NCBI GenBank assembly: GCA_002840355.1
Contig: PHAL01000008.1
Coordinates: 1-60,740 of the forward strand
DNA from: Elusimicrobia bacterium HGW-Elusimicrobia-3
GTDB lineage: Bacteria; Elusimicrobiota; Elusimicrobia; Elusimicrobiales; UBA9959
Length of the DNA: 60,740 nucleotides
Direction: 5' to 3'
Positions 15,230 to 25,300 of the stretch are shown here, piece by piece. Each line of letters begins with the position of its first letter. The stretch's first letter is position 1. Both the position numbers and the translations under genes were made by a program. The notes below the pieces were generated by a model. The model was not told the DNA's origin and did no database searches. It worked only from the letters and a program-made list of their open reading frames with translations.

Positions 15230-15359
15230 CGCAACAACATCTCCATCTCCTATAAGTATTCCGGCCAGAGCCTGGCGCCTAACGAAGAGTATTTCAAAAG
15301 TGGATATGGGCGGCTTCGCTTCAGCAGTCACCCTCAACTACACCTTCGGCAACTGGTAG
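15230..15359 (+). pseudogene. Fragment of an outer-membrane barrel C-terminus
   Basis: The frame from 15230 reads NNISISYKYSGQSLAPNEEY. After a one-base shift near 15300 it continues VDMGGFASAVTLNYTFGNW and stops at 15357-15359. Alternating strands and the final aromatic residue are typical of an outer-membrane barrel end. No upstream part is present. It bounds the right side of the low-GC island. Confidence 0.6.
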
Positions 15360-15451
15360 GCCTTGCCGCGCGCGGCCCGGCCGGCGGGTTCCATTAATTA
15401 ATTTAAAAGGGTAAAATCTATTATATTTAAAAGCGTTCCGAGGAGGCTTGC

Positions 15452-17290
15452 ATGAAAGGCTGGACCGGCTACATACTCAGGGTTAATCTCACCGACAAGA
15501 CCTGGAAGAAAGAATCATTTACCGAAGAATTCGCCCAGAAATGGGTGGGCGGGCGCGGTTTCGCCGCCAAGATCCTTTTCGACGAACTCAAGCCCGGCAT
15601 AGACCCGCTCGGCCCGGAGAACAAGCTGGTGGTGGCCCTCGGCCCGATAGCCGGCATACCGGCCCCCAATACCGGCAAGGTGGTAGTAGCCGCCAAGAGC
15701 CCGCTCACCGGCTTCTACGGCGACGGCAATTTGGGCTCCAACGTTTCCAGCCAGCTGCGCAAGGCCGGCTACGACGCCATGATAATAGAGGGCGCGGCCG
15801 ACAAACCGACCTATCTCAATATCGAGGACGACAAGGTGGAATTCCTCGACGCCGCCGAGATGTGGGGCAAGGGCACCTATTTCTCCAACGAATACATTTA
15901 CAAGAAACACGGCAAGAACTCCGGCGTGCTGAACATCGGCCAGGCCGGCGAGAACAAGGTGCTGTTCGCCGTTATCCGCAGCCTCGAGGGCCGCGCCGGC
16001 GGCCGCCCCGGCATTGGCGCCGTGATGGGCTCCAAAATGCTCAAGGCCATAGTCGTAAAAGGCACCAAACAGATACCGCAGGCCGACCCCGAACTGATGC
16101 GCAAGCTCGGCATAGAAGGTCTGAAGAAGGCCCATGAGCTGGACCAGGCGAGCGGCTGGTCGAAGCAGAGCACCGACGCCGTGCTGGCCTGGTGCAACGA
16201 GGTCAACGGCCTGCCGGTGCAGAACATGCGGCATACCGCACACCCCGAAGCCTGGAAGCTGGACGGCGAGCGCCTCAACGACGCCCGCATAGCCACTTAC
16301 GGCTGCCCCAGCTGCACCATGCACTGCGGCATCACCATACACGACAAGGAAGGCCGCGAGAGCGAGCTGGACTACGAGAACATCGGCATGCTGGGCCCGA
16401 ACATCAACGTGTTCGACCTCAAGCAGGTGGGCTCGCTCAATTATTTGTGCGACGACTACGGCCTCGACACCATCTCCGCCGGCGCGGTGCTGGGCTTCTA
16501 CGGCGACGCCATAGAGCGCGGCGCCACGAAGGGCGACTTCAAATTCGGCGACGCCGAGAAGGGCAAGACGCTGCTCTGGGACATAGCCACCCGCACGGGC
16601 GAAGCCGGCAACTTGCTGGCCGACGGCGCCCTGAAGGCCGCCAAGGTCTACGGCAAGAATTCGGCCGACTATGCCATGCAGGTCAAAGGCCTGGAGATGG
16701 CCGCCTACAACTGCAAGTCCATACCCGGCCAGGCGCTGGCCTTCGGTGTGGCGGCCATAGGCGGCCACCACCGCGAGGCGTGGATCATCACCTTCGAGCT
16801 CAAGCACAGCAAGCGCGAGAGCTACGGCCCTGAGAAGGCGGCCAAGGTGATAGAGCTGCAGCGCATACGCGGCGGCCTGTTCGAGATGCTGGTGGCCTGC
16901 CGTTTCCCCTGGGTGGAAGTGGGCTACGAGCTGGAGAACTATCCCAAATTCTTCAACGCCGCCACCGGCCTGGACTGGACGCTGGACAATTTCTGGACGG
17001 CGGCCGACCGCGGCTACGCCATGATCAAGCTGCATTACCTGCGCGAGTTCCCGGCGGCCACCCGCAAGGACGACTACCCGCCGGCGGTCTGGTTCGACAA
17101 GGCCAACGCCGACACCGAGGGCCCGCAGAAAGGCGTGGTGCTGGAGCACGACAAGTACGACTCGCTGCTGCAGCATTATTACGACCAGCGCGGCTACGAC
17201 CATCGCGGTATACCCACCATGGAGACCCTGAAGAAGCTGGGCCTCGAGGCGGAGGCAGCCGAGGCGGCCAAGGTGGCTAGCCTGAGCTGA
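15452..17290 (+). CDS. Aldehyde:ferredoxin oxidoreductase (tungsten pterin enzyme)
   Basis: 612 aa, the normal length of the family. The N-terminal domain with GYILRVNLTDKTW, FVGGRGFAAKIL-like (WVGGRGFAAKILFDEL) and SPLTGFYGDGNLG is the AOR_N tungstopterin fold. The [4Fe-4S] ligands are CPSCTMHC around residue 290, with the fourth Cys probably in LVACRFPW near 490. It oxidises aldehydes to acids with ferredoxin as acceptor in the cytoplasm of anaerobes. The start at 15452 follows GAGGAGG. The stop overlaps the MoaD-like gene start by one base, consistent with a cofactor-supply partner. The substrate is unknown. Confidence 0.9.
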   Translation: MKGWTGYILRVNLTDKTWKKESFTEEFAQKWVGGRGFAAKILFDELKPGIDPLGPENKLVVALGPIAGIPAPNTGKVVVAAKSPLTGFYGDGNLGSNVSSQLRKAGYDAMIIEGAADKPTYLNIEDDKVEFLDAAEMWGKGTYFSNEYIYKKHGKNSGVLNIGQAGENKVLFAVIRSLEGRAGGRPGIGAVMGSKMLKAIVVKGTKQIPQADPELMRKLGIEGLKKAHELDQASGWSKQSTDAVLAWCNEVNGLPVQNMRHTAHPEAWKLDGERLNDARIATYGCPSCTMHCGITIHDKEGRESELDYENIGMLGPNINVFDLKQVGSLNYLCDDYGLDTISAGAVLGFYGDAIERGATKGDFKFGDAEKGKTLLWDIATRTGEAGNLLADGALKAAKVYGKNSADYAMQVKGLEMAAYNCKSIPGQALAFGVAAIGGHHREAWIITFELKHSKRESYGPEKAAKVIELQRIRGGLFEMLVACRFPWVEVGYELENYPKFFNAATGLDWTLDNFWTAADRGYAMIKLHYLREFPAATRKDDYPPAVWFDKANADTEGPQKGVVLEHDKYDSLLQHYYDQRGYDHRGIPTMETLKKLGLEAEAAEAAKVASLS

Positions 17291-17517
17291 TGAAAGTCAC
17301 CGTAAAGCTGATAGGTCCGCTGATCTACGAGGGCGGCTTCAGCGAAAAGGTGCTGGAGCTGGCCGGGCCGATGACGGCCGGGGAACTTTCGGCTTTCGTG
17401 CGGATAGACAGGAAGAGGCCCACTATCATCACCCGCAACGGCCGGGCGGTGGGCGACGACGAACGGATAAACGACGGGGACCGGGTGGTCATCTCGCATA
17501 TCTATTCCGGCGGCTAG
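17290..17517 (+). CDS. MoaD/ThiS-like sulfur carrier protein
   Basis: 75 aa with a ubiquitin-like pattern ending in the required C-terminal Gly-Gly (ISHIYSGG), which is adenylated and thiocarboxylated in this family. It overlaps the AOR stop codon, so it is translationally coupled; MoaD-like genes often accompany AOR and supply sulfur for the W/Mo pterin. It lacks neighbouring MoaE or MoeB genes in the window. Confidence 0.8.
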   Translation: MKVTVKLIGPLIYEGGFSEKVLELAGPMTAGELSAFVRIDRKRPTIITRNGRAVGDDERINDGDRVVISHIYSGG

Positions 17518-17525
17518 GGGGGGAC

Positions 17526-18953
<1,428 letters not shown>

Positions 18954-18970
18954 CCGGCTGTAAATGAAAA

Positions 18971-19001
18971 AGCCCCGGGACGGCCCGGGGCTTTTCTTTT
19001 T
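18971..19001 (+). terminator. Rho-independent terminator of the AOR-pilT operon
   Basis: Stem agccccggg / cccggggct with a 4-nt loop, followed by ttttctttttt-like T-rich sequence. Confidence 0.85.
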
Positions 19002-19012
19002 GAGGCTTTGGC

Positions 19013-19297
19013 TTAGTCCACGTACAGGCAGAGGTAGGCGGTGTCTTCGGCCACCTTCACCTGGAACTTGGTCTTGGCGGGCACGGAGAAGGTGCCGCCC
19101 TTGGGGAAGTCCATCCAGTCGGCTTCGCCGGGCAGCTTTACCGTGAGCTTGCCGCTGACCACGGTCATGATCTCCTTCTTGTCGGTGCCGAACTCGTAGT
19201 CGCCGGGGGCCATCACGCCCACGGTGGCGGGGCCGCCGCCCGCGCTGAAGGCTATGGACTTCACTTTCCCCTCGAAGTATTCATTGGTCTTGAACAT
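19013..19297 (-). CDS. ppnP: Pyrimidine/purine nucleoside phosphorylase (DUF1255 cupin)
   Basis: 94 aa, full length for the PpnP/YaiE family. The cupin pattern is clear: [33 protein letters not shown] and [11 protein letters not shown]. The family phosphorolyses nucleosides to base and ribose-1-phosphate in the cytoplasm. It lies 17 bp downstream of the carboxypeptidase gene, which may share its transcript. Confidence 0.9.
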   Translation of the reverse strand: MFKTNEYFEGKVKSIAFSAGGGPATVGVMAPGDYEFGTDKKEIMTVVSGKLTVKLPGEADWMDFPKGGTFSVPAKTKFQVKVAEDTAYLCLYVD

Positions 19298-19314
19298 TAT
19301 TATTCCCCTTTAGT

Positions 19315-20823
19315 TTAGAAGCCGTACAGGCCCGAGTACTTGGTCTTTATGTAATCCACGAAAGGCGCGACGGAGAGCTTTTCCCCTATGGCCTCCTGCA
19401 GCAGATCTTCGGGCAGCAGCGTGCGGCCCTTGGCGTGTATGGTGCGGCGCAGCCAGGCCAGCACCGGGGCGAAGTCGCCGTGCTCTATGCGCGCGTCCAG
19501 GTCGGGCAGGTCCTTCTTGAGCGCCGCGAACAATTGCGCCGAAATTAAATTGCCGATGGTGTAGGACGGGAAATAGCCTATCATGCCGAAGCCCCAGTGC
19601 ACGTCCTGCAGTATGCCCTCGGAGTCCTTTGTAGGCTTTACGCCCAGGTACTCCTGCATCTTGGCGTTCCAGAACTCGGGCGCGTCTTTCACCTTGAGGC
19701 TGCCGTCGAGCAGCCGGGTCTCTATCTCGTAGCGCAGAGCCACGTGCAGGTTGTAGGTCACCTCGTCGGCCTCCGTGCGCACCAGCGAAGCCTCGGAGCG
19801 GTTGGCGGCGCGGTACAGGTCCTCGGCGGAGTACTTGTCGAACTTGCCGGGGAAATGTTTGCGGTACAGCGGCAGCGCCCAGGCGGCGAAGGGCCGGCTG
19901 CGGCCTATCAGGTTCTCCCAGAAGCGGGACTGCGATTCGTGCACGCCCAGCGAAGCGCCGGAGGCCAGCGGGGTGAAAGCGAACTCGGCCGGGAAGCCCT
20001 GCTCGTAGAGGGCGTGGCCGCCCTCGTGCATGGAGCCGTAGACGGAGGCCGGCAGCCAGTCGCGCTGCGTCCAGGTGGTGATGCGCGCGTCGTGCGGGGC
20101 CACTATGCCGGTGCTGAACGGGTGGGCCGACTGGTCCAGGCGGCCGCGGGAGAAATCGTAGCCCATCGCTTTCAGTATGTCCTCGGAGAGGCGCAGCTGG
20201 GCGGGGAGGTCGAAGTCGCCCTTGAAAGGTTCGTTCGAAACCCGGTCGGCCCTTTCGTTGATGGCCTTTATCACCGGCGTCAGGCCGGCGGCCAGCTCGG
20301 CGAAGACCTTGTCGAGCTTCTCGCGGTTGAGGCCGGGGTCGTACATGTCCAGCAGCGCGTCGTAGGGGGACTTGGCGTAACCCAGGGCCTCGGCCTTGAG
20401 GCGGCTCAGCTCCAGGACCTTGTCCAGGTGCGGGGCGAAAATAGAATAGTCTGAGGCCTGCTTGGCCTTATGCCAGGCTTCGAAGGAGGCGGTGGTGGCC
20501 AGGGAGAATTCTTTTACCAGCGCTGAGGGAAGTTTGACCTCGTGGTCGTAGTCGCGCTTTACCGCGCGCAGGAAGGCGGCCTCGAAACTCTCCTGGCCCT
20601 TGGCCTGGGCCCAGTCGTAAACCTCGGTGATCAGCGCGCCGGTCTCGGGGGCGGTGAACTTCAGGTGGGCCACCTCGCTGACCACTGACTGCACCTTGCC
20701 CCTGGCGGCCGCGCCGCCGGGCGGCATGAAGACGTTCTGGTCCCAGCCCAGCAGGGAGCCGGCCGCGCCCAGGGCCGCCACTTCCTCGTAACGCTTACGA
20801 AGCTCGTCGAATTTGTCTTGCAT
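19315..20823 (-). CDS. Carboxypeptidase Taq (M32 metallopeptidase)
   Basis: 502 aa, the usual M32 length. The zinc motif HEGGHALYEQ (HExGH variant of HExxH) is followed by the family's GVHESQSRFWEN, which contains the third ligand Glu. It removes C-terminal residues from peptides in the cytoplasm using a divalent metal. Start ATG 20823. A hairpin (gccggcagggccggcgc) lies just upstream, between it and the small gene at 20872. Confidence 0.9.
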   Translation of the reverse strand: MQDKFDELRKRYEEVAALGAAGSLLGWDQNVFMPPGGAAARGKVQSVVSEVAHLKFTAPETGALITEVYDWAQAKGQESFEAAFLRAVKRDYDHEVKLPSALVKEFSLATTASFEAWHKAKQASDYSIFAPHLDKVLELSRLKAEALGYAKSPYDALLDMYDPGLNREKLDKVFAELAAGLTPVIKAINERADRVSNEPFKGDFDLPAQLRLSEDILKAMGYDFSRGRLDQSAHPFSTGIVAPHDARITTWTQRDWLPASVYGSMHEGGHALYEQGFPAEFAFTPLASGASLGVHESQSRFWENLIGRSRPFAAWALPLYRKHFPGKFDKYSAEDLYRAANRSEASLVRTEADEVTYNLHVALRYEIETRLLDGSLKVKDAPEFWNAKMQEYLGVKPTKDSEGILQDVHWGFGMIGYFPSYTIGNLISAQLFAALKKDLPDLDARIEHGDFAPVLAWLRRTIHAKGRTLLPEDLLQEAIGEKLSVAPFVDYIKTKYSGLYGF

Positions 20824-20871
20824 GTATCCCCCGGCTAAAAAGAAGCGCCGGCAGGGCCGGCGCGGGTGGTG

Positions 20872-21057
20872 CTAGTGGCCGCAGCAGCCGTTGCACTTGT
20901 GGCCGCCCGGGTTGATGGGGCAGCCCTCGCCGGCGGACGAGCCCTTGTTCAGGCCCGGCACTTCGTCGGAGATCTTCACCACTTTGCCCAGCTTGGCGTC
21001 GTAGACGTACTTGCCGGTCTTGGGTTCGGTCTTCTGGGTTTCTTTCTCTTCGGCCAT
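20872..21057 (-). CDS. Small protein with Cys/His-rich C-terminus (61 aa)
   Basis: A charged N-terminus, then KYVYDAKLGKVVKISDEVPGL, and a metal-binding-looking tail CPINPGGHKCNGCCGH (four Cys, two His). The tail suggests Zn, Fe or Cu binding; no family is recognised. GGGAGACC before the ATG at 21057 is a good ribosome-binding site. Confidence 0.65.
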   Translation of the reverse strand: MAEEKETQKTEPKTGKYVYDAKLGKVVKISDEVPGLNKGSSAGEGCPINPGGHKCNGCCGH

Positions 21058-21069
21058 ATGGTCTCCCTA

Positions 21070-21121
21070 ATAAAAAGAAGGCAACGCTGTAAGTTTCCGG
21101 TTCTTACTCTCGTTGCCTTCC
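21070..21121 (-). terminator. Rho-independent terminator after tRNA-Arg
   Basis: Arms aaggcaacg / cgttgcctt, with T-rich sequence (ctttttatt) following on the minus strand. It is placed 16 nt after the 3' end of the tRNA. Confidence 0.7.
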
Positions 21122-21136
21122 CGTCACGCTGAAATT

Positions 21137-21211
21137 TGGTGCGCTCGACAGGAATCGAACCTGTATAACCGCCTTCGCAGGGCGGGACTCTATCCGTTGA
21201 GATACGAGCGC
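21137..21211 (-). tRNA. tRNA-Arg, anticodon GCG, CCA encoded
   Basis: On the minus strand the 75-nt sequence folds as acceptor GCGCTCG/CGAGCGC, with D-arm and anticodon stem CCGCC/GGCGG. The loop CTGCGAA gives anticodon GCG (codon CGC), and the T-arm is ACAGG-TTCGATT-CCTGT with A73 then CCA. Most bacteria read CGN-type arginine codons with an ACG (inosine) tRNA, so a GCG anticodon is notable. Confidence 0.9.
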
Positions 21212-21273
21212 AAAGATCAAATACTGCCAGAACGATATTTTATGATTTATCGGGGGTGGATAACAATACCGCT

Positions 21274-23160
21274 CTACATTCCGAGCAGTTTCTTCCACCA
21301 CGACTTCTCTTCCACCGCCGTCTGCGGCGGCTTCTCGAACACCGGCTGGTCCACCTGGCCCGTGTAGACCGGCATGCCCACCCGGAACGTCGAGCCGCGG
21401 CCCGGCTCGCTGTCGAGCAGCAGCTTGCCGCCCTGCAGCACCACCATGGCCTTGGTGATGGCCAGCCCCAGGCCCGTGCCGCCCACCTTCTCTCCCGAGA
21501 CGGCCTGCACGAACTTCTCGAAGATCTTGGCCTGGTCCTCTTTCTTGATGCCGCTGCCGTTGTCCTTGACCGAGAAGAACACCGAGCCGCTCATGGCATC
21601 CTTGCCGGCGTCGGCCGATACCTCTATGGCTCCGCCCTGCGGCGTGAACTTGATGGCGTTGGAGATCAAATTGATGAGCACCTGCACGGTGCGGCGGCGG
21701 TCGGCGTAGACCCTGGGCAGGCCCGGCTCTGTTTTGGCTTCCAGCGCGAGGCCCTTGGAAGTGGCCCAGGCGCGCATGGCGTCCACGGCTTCTTTGGCTA
21801 TGTCCTCGGGGGACTCTTCGTCCTGGTGGAAGACCAGCTTGCCGGACTGCAGCTTGGAGAAATCCAGTATGTCGGTGATGATGGAATTGAGGCGCTCGGT
21901 ATTGCGGATGGCGGTATTGAGCACGCTCTTTCCCGAGGCGCTGGCGTCGGTGTCGAGCTTGAGCATCTCGAGCGCCGCCTTGATGGAGGTGAGCGGCGAG
22001 CGCAGCTCATGCGTCATGTTGGCGATGAAATCCTGCTGCAGCTGCTCGGCCTGCTTGAGCTTGGCGGCGTCGGTGGGGATGGACACGGTACCGACTATTT
22101 TGCCGTCCTCGTTCTGGATGATGGCGGTGGCCTTCTTCACCGTCTCGGCCAGGTCGGACGAACCGGTCTTGCCGATTTCCTGGGAGACGTCCGTCTTGGT
22201 GTCCGAGGTGATCTCTTTGGCCAGCGAGACCACCTGGTCCTCTATCTGCGACAGGTCCACGATCTTCTTGCCGGACAGAGCCGCCAGGGGTTTGCCCGAG
22301 ATGGCCTCGGCCTGGGGGTTCATCATCAGGATATTGCCGTCCTTGTCTACCACCACCACGCCGTCGGCCATGCTGGTCATGACCGACTGCGTGCGCACCA
22401 TGTCGTTCTCGACCTTCTTCTTCTCGCCGCGCAGGCCTTCCAGGGCCTTGTTGACGGTGGTTTCCATCTCCTGCTTGAACTTGGAGGTCAGGAGCTCCAT
22501 CAGGCGGCGCTGTTCCGCCGGGTCCGGCGTGACGCGCGCCACGATGGCCGCCAGGGCCGACTCCAGCCCCAGGTCTATTATCTTTTCCGAAATCTTCTCC
22601 TCGGCGGGCGTCTCGGCCGCCGGGGCAGCCTGGGCCGTGCCGTCGCCGGCGCCCTGGCCTGCGCCCTTGCCTGGGCCGCCGCCGGCTCCAGCGCCCAGGC
22701 CGGGCCCGGCGAGGCCCGGAGAGGTCTGGGAGCCCACCTTGGTGTAGATGGCTTCATCGATCTTCACGCGGTCTATGCCGCGCTCTTTCAGGTAATCCTT
22801 GGCCTCGCCCTTATGGGACTGCACCTGGCAGAGCGCCAGCAGGTCGTCGCCGGTGACGCCCGGCTTGAAGGTGATGGTCTGGATGCGGAACTTGGTGAAC
22901 AGGTTGCGCAGCGAGTTGGGCAGCTTGTCGGCGGCCAGCAGCGGCGTGCCGTTGATGAGCAGCTTGTCGTTGTCGAGCGTGACCGAGAAATCGGCCCCGG
23001 CGAGCGACCCGGCTATCTGCGCCAGCAGCGCTTGACCCTCGTCGAGGGCCTGGCGCACCTGGGGGTGGTCGGGCTTGTAGAGGTTTATCTGGGTCAGCGC
23101 GCGCGTGAAGGCCTTAAGGAAACTGAACCACAGCATCTTCGGGTCCTGGGTTTCTGTCAT
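21274..23160 (-). CDS. PAS-containing sensor histidine kinase
   Basis: 628 aa, no clear transmembrane helix, so probably cytoplasmic. The N-terminal ~130 residues (FTRALTQINLYKPDHPQV, LLINGTPLLAADK) resemble a domain found in front of signalling modules in other bacteria. A Gly/Ala/Pro-rich linker follows around 160-180, then a PAS domain at ~250-370 (MTSMADGVVVVDKDGNI). HisKA has ANMTHELRSPLTSIKAA (phospho-His), and HATPase carries NLISNAIKF, KDNGSGI and GGTGLGLAI. The start overlaps the stop of the UDP-sugar dehydrogenase by 4 bp, so the pair forms one operon. No response regulator is adjacent. Confidence 0.85.
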   Translation of the reverse strand: MTETQDPKMLWFSFLKAFTRALTQINLYKPDHPQVRQALDEGQALLAQIAGSLAGADFSVTLDNDKLLINGTPLLAADKLPNSLRNLFTKFRIQTITFKPGVTGDDLLALCQVQSHKGEAKDYLKERGIDRVKIDEAIYTKVGSQTSPGLAGPGLGAGAGGGPGKGAGQGAGDGTAQAAPAAETPAEEKISEKIIDLGLESALAAIVARVTPDPAEQRRLMELLTSKFKQEMETTVNKALEGLRGEKKKVENDMVRTQSVMTSMADGVVVVDKDGNILMMNPQAEAISGKPLAALSGKKIVDLSQIEDQVVSLAKEITSDTKTDVSQEIGKTGSSDLAETVKKATAIIQNEDGKIVGTVSIPTDAAKLKQAEQLQQDFIANMTHELRSPLTSIKAALEMLKLDTDASASGKSVLNTAIRNTERLNSIITDILDFSKLQSGKLVFHQDEESPEDIAKEAVDAMRAWATSKGLALEAKTEPGLPRVYADRRRTVQVLINLISNAIKFTPQGGAIEVSADAGKDAMSGSVFFSVKDNGSGIKKEDQAKIFEKFVQAVSGEKVGGTGLGLAITKAMVVLQGGKLLLDSEPGRGSTFRVGMPVYTGQVDQPVFEKPPQTAVEEKSWWKKLLGM

Positions 23161-24455
23161 AAGCGGAACAAGTTCTTTCCTTTGAGGCCTTTGGTGGCGT
23201 TCCTGGTGTCGAAGACTAGGCGGGCCCGTTTAACGATGTCGGAGTAATCTATGCAGGAGTGCGGCGTCACTATCATCACGCAGTCGTACTCCTTGATCTT
23301 CTTTAAGGCGTCCTTCCGGGAGCGGCGGGTTTCGCCTTCCAGGTCGGTCTCGGAAACGTAGGGGTCGTAGTAGTCGGCCCGCGCGCCGGTCTTCTCGAGC
23401 AGTATCAGCACGTCGTGCGCCGGGCTCTCGCGGTGGTCGGCGATGTCGGGCTTGTAGGCCATGCCCACCATCAGTATCTTGGATTTGCTCAGGGCCTTGC
23501 CCCTGGTGTTGAGCAGCTCGCCCAGGCGGGACACCACGTGGGCGGGCATGGAGGAATTGACGGCGCCGGCGAGCTCTATGAAGCGCGGCTCGAAGTTGAG
23601 CGTCTTCATCTTCCAGCCCAGGTAATGCGGGTCGAGCGGTATGCAGTGGCCGCCTATGCCGGGGCCGGGGTAGAAGGGCATGAAGCCGAAAGGCTTGGAG
23701 GCCGCGGCGTTGATGACTTCCCAGACGTCGAGGCCCAGCTTGTTGCACATCAGGGCCATCTCGTTGATCATGCCGATGTTGACGGCGCGGAAAGTGTTCT
23801 CGAGGAGTTTTACCAGCTCTGCCGCCTCGGTGCTGGAAACCAGCAGCACCTTGTCTATCACGGCGGCGTACAGGGCGCCGGCCAATTTGGTACAGGCGGG
23901 GGTCAGGCCGCCTACCACCTTGGGGGTGTTCTTGACGCCGTACTTGGGGTTGCCCGGGTCTACGCGCTCGGGCGAGAAAGCCAGGTAGAAATCCCGGCCG
24001 GCTTTCAGGCCGCCGGCTTCGAGCATGGGCTTTACCAGTTCCTTGGTGGTGCCGGGGTAGGTGGTGCTTTCGAGGACGATGACCTGGCCGCGCTTCAGGT
24101 ACTTGCGGGCCTCTTTCACGGAGGAGATGATGTAGGAAACGTCGGGGTCCTTGCTCTTGCGCAGCGGGGTGGGCACGCAGATGATGACGGCGTCCATTTT
24201 CTTCAGGAGCGAGAAGTCCAGCGTGCCGGTGAGCAGGCCCTTCTTATTGAGGGCGGCCACTTCTTCGGTAGGCACGTCGCCTATATAGGAGACGCCGGCC
24301 TTGAGGTCGCGCACCTTCTGCGAGTCAACCTCGAAGCCGGTCACCGGGAAGCCGCCCTTGGCGAATTCCACCGCCAGCGGCAGGCCCACGTAGCCCATGC
24401 CCACTATGCCGATGCGGGCCTTCCTGTCTTTAATGAGTTTTTCGATTTTTTGCAT
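23157..24455 (-). CDS. UDP-N-acetyl-hexosamine/UDP-glucose 6-dehydrogenase family
   Basis: 432 aa. The N-terminal NAD-binding motif is GIVGMGYVGLPLAVEFA. VPTPLRKSKDPDVSYI is typical of the WbpA/TviB branch rather than UDP-glucose dehydrogenase proper. The catalytic Cys lies in GPGIGGHCIPLDPHYLGWK, and the C-terminal domain contains VGMAYKPDIADHRESPA. It performs two NAD+-dependent oxidations of the C6 hydroxyl to a uronic acid for surface polysaccharide. First gene of an operon with the histidine kinase. Confidence 0.88.
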   Translation of the reverse strand: MQKIEKLIKDRKARIGIVGMGYVGLPLAVEFAKGGFPVTGFEVDSQKVRDLKAGVSYIGDVPTEEVAALNKKGLLTGTLDFSLLKKMDAVIICVPTPLRKSKDPDVSYIISSVKEARKYLKRGQVIVLESTTYPGTTKELVKPMLEAGGLKAGRDFYLAFSPERVDPGNPKYGVKNTPKVVGGLTPACTKLAGALYAAVIDKVLLVSSTEAAELVKLLENTFRAVNIGMINEMALMCNKLGLDVWEVINAAASKPFGFMPFYPGPGIGGHCIPLDPHYLGWKMKTLNFEPRFIELAGAVNSSMPAHVVSRLGELLNTRGKALSKSKILMVGMAYKPDIADHRESPAHDVLILLEKTGARADYYDPYVSETDLEGETRRSRKDALKKIKEYDCVMIVTPHSCIDYSDIVKRARLVFDTRNATKGLKGKNLFRL

Positions 24456-24512
24456 TTAGTTCCGTCCCCTCAAATCCAGCGGAAATTATACTAAATAGAT
24501 AAATATATTGTA

Positions 24513-24658
24513 GGGGACGCTGATGACTATATGACTTGTTTTTTTCTGACAGGCGGCTATAATATCCCAAGGGGTACGACTACTATGATATAAATCGGGC
24601 GTCCGCCCCCATATCCGCCATGAACCAATCAAATAGTCATATAGTCATCAGCGTCCCC
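24513..24658. repeat. REPIN-like element: perfect 24-bp inverted repeats around ~98 bp
   Basis: The left arm begins ggggacgctgatgactata (24513-24536). The right arm (24635-24658) is its exact reverse complement ending cagcgtcccc. The centre is A/T-rich and holds promoter-like sequence (ggctataatatc). No reading frame is seen inside. The same 24-bp motif recurs at 26272-26295. Confidence 0.85.
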
Positions 24659-24676
24659 TAAAACCTGCTTTTGATA

Positions 24677-25210
24677 ATGAAAAACAAATTCAAATTGACG
24701 GCCTTGTTCGCGCTCATTCTGTCCGCGGGATACTACCTTTACTCTAATGTGGCTGGGGGCAGGGAACTGGCTAAAGAAAAGGCGGCGCTGCTGGGCATAG
24801 CAGAATCCCTGAACAAGGGAGCAATTTCAAGGGTGGACATATTTTATATGCCGATGTCTGCCGAAAGCGCCAGGCGGATGGAGCCTGAGGATATTTTCTC
24901 ATTGCCTGTAACTTTGAGCGTTAAGCCGGGAACTGATGAGGCCGCTAAGTTGTGCAAGGCCATTAAAAATACTCGGCTAACTCCCATGCATTTCGGCCTG
25001 GATATGCGTGAAGGGTTTATCGCCTACGACGCGGCCAATAAAGAGATTGGACGCGTTATTATGAGTTCGGCCAAGGACGGCTATATAAACGGGCTCCCCT
25101 GTCATTTTAAAGGGCCTCTTAAAAGAACTCTCATGGATCTTGCGGCCCCGGACCGGTATAAAGGCCTGGGTTGGAAAGAAAAGATATTTATCCTTTTGCT
25201 TGAACTCTAA
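24677..25210 (+). CDS. Membrane-anchored or exported hypothetical protein (177 aa)
   Basis: I choose ATG 24677, giving MKNKFKLTALFALILSAGYYLYSNVAGG, an N-terminal hydrophobic helix that may be an uncleaved anchor. The rest is a mixed alpha/beta domain without recognised motifs (RVDIFYMPMSAESARR; GLPCHFKGPLKRTL). GC is lower than in surrounding housekeeping genes. It begins 18 nt after the REPIN-like element and ends before a hairpin. No function assigned. Confidence 0.6.
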   Translation: MKNKFKLTALFALILSAGYYLYSNVAGGRELAKEKAALLGIAESLNKGAISRVDIFYMPMSAESARRMEPEDIFSLPVTLSVKPGTDEAAKLCKAIKNTRLTPMHFGLDMREGFIAYDAANKEIGRVIMSSAKDGYINGLPCHFKGPLKRTLMDLAAPDRYKGLGWKEKIFILLLEL

Positions 25211-25234
25211 GTCTCTCTGTTAAAAAATGGGTAT

Positions 25235-25266
25235 GACGTCCCCGACAATACGGTGTCGGGGACGTC
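25235..25266. repeat. Perfect 13-bp hairpin upstream of the RAYT gene
   Basis: gacgtccccgaca / tgtcggggacgtc with loop atacgg. It has no T-run, so it is not a standard terminator. It contains the gtcccc core also present in the dispersed motif, and is a plausible recognition hairpin for the Y1 transposase encoded 35 bp downstream. Confidence 0.7.
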
Positions 25267-25300
25267 TGCTATTCTATTCTTACGGGAAGAAGGGGGGAAT

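Noticed and set aside
15515-17203. 562-codon open frame on the minus strand
   Set aside because: Antisense to the well-supported aldehyde oxidoreductase gene; its translation is Ala/Val/Gly/His-rich without motifs, a product of GC-biased third positions.
21256-23247. 663-codon plus-strand open frame
   Set aside because: Antisense to the histidine kinase with intact HisKA/HATPase motifs; also crosses into the next gene.
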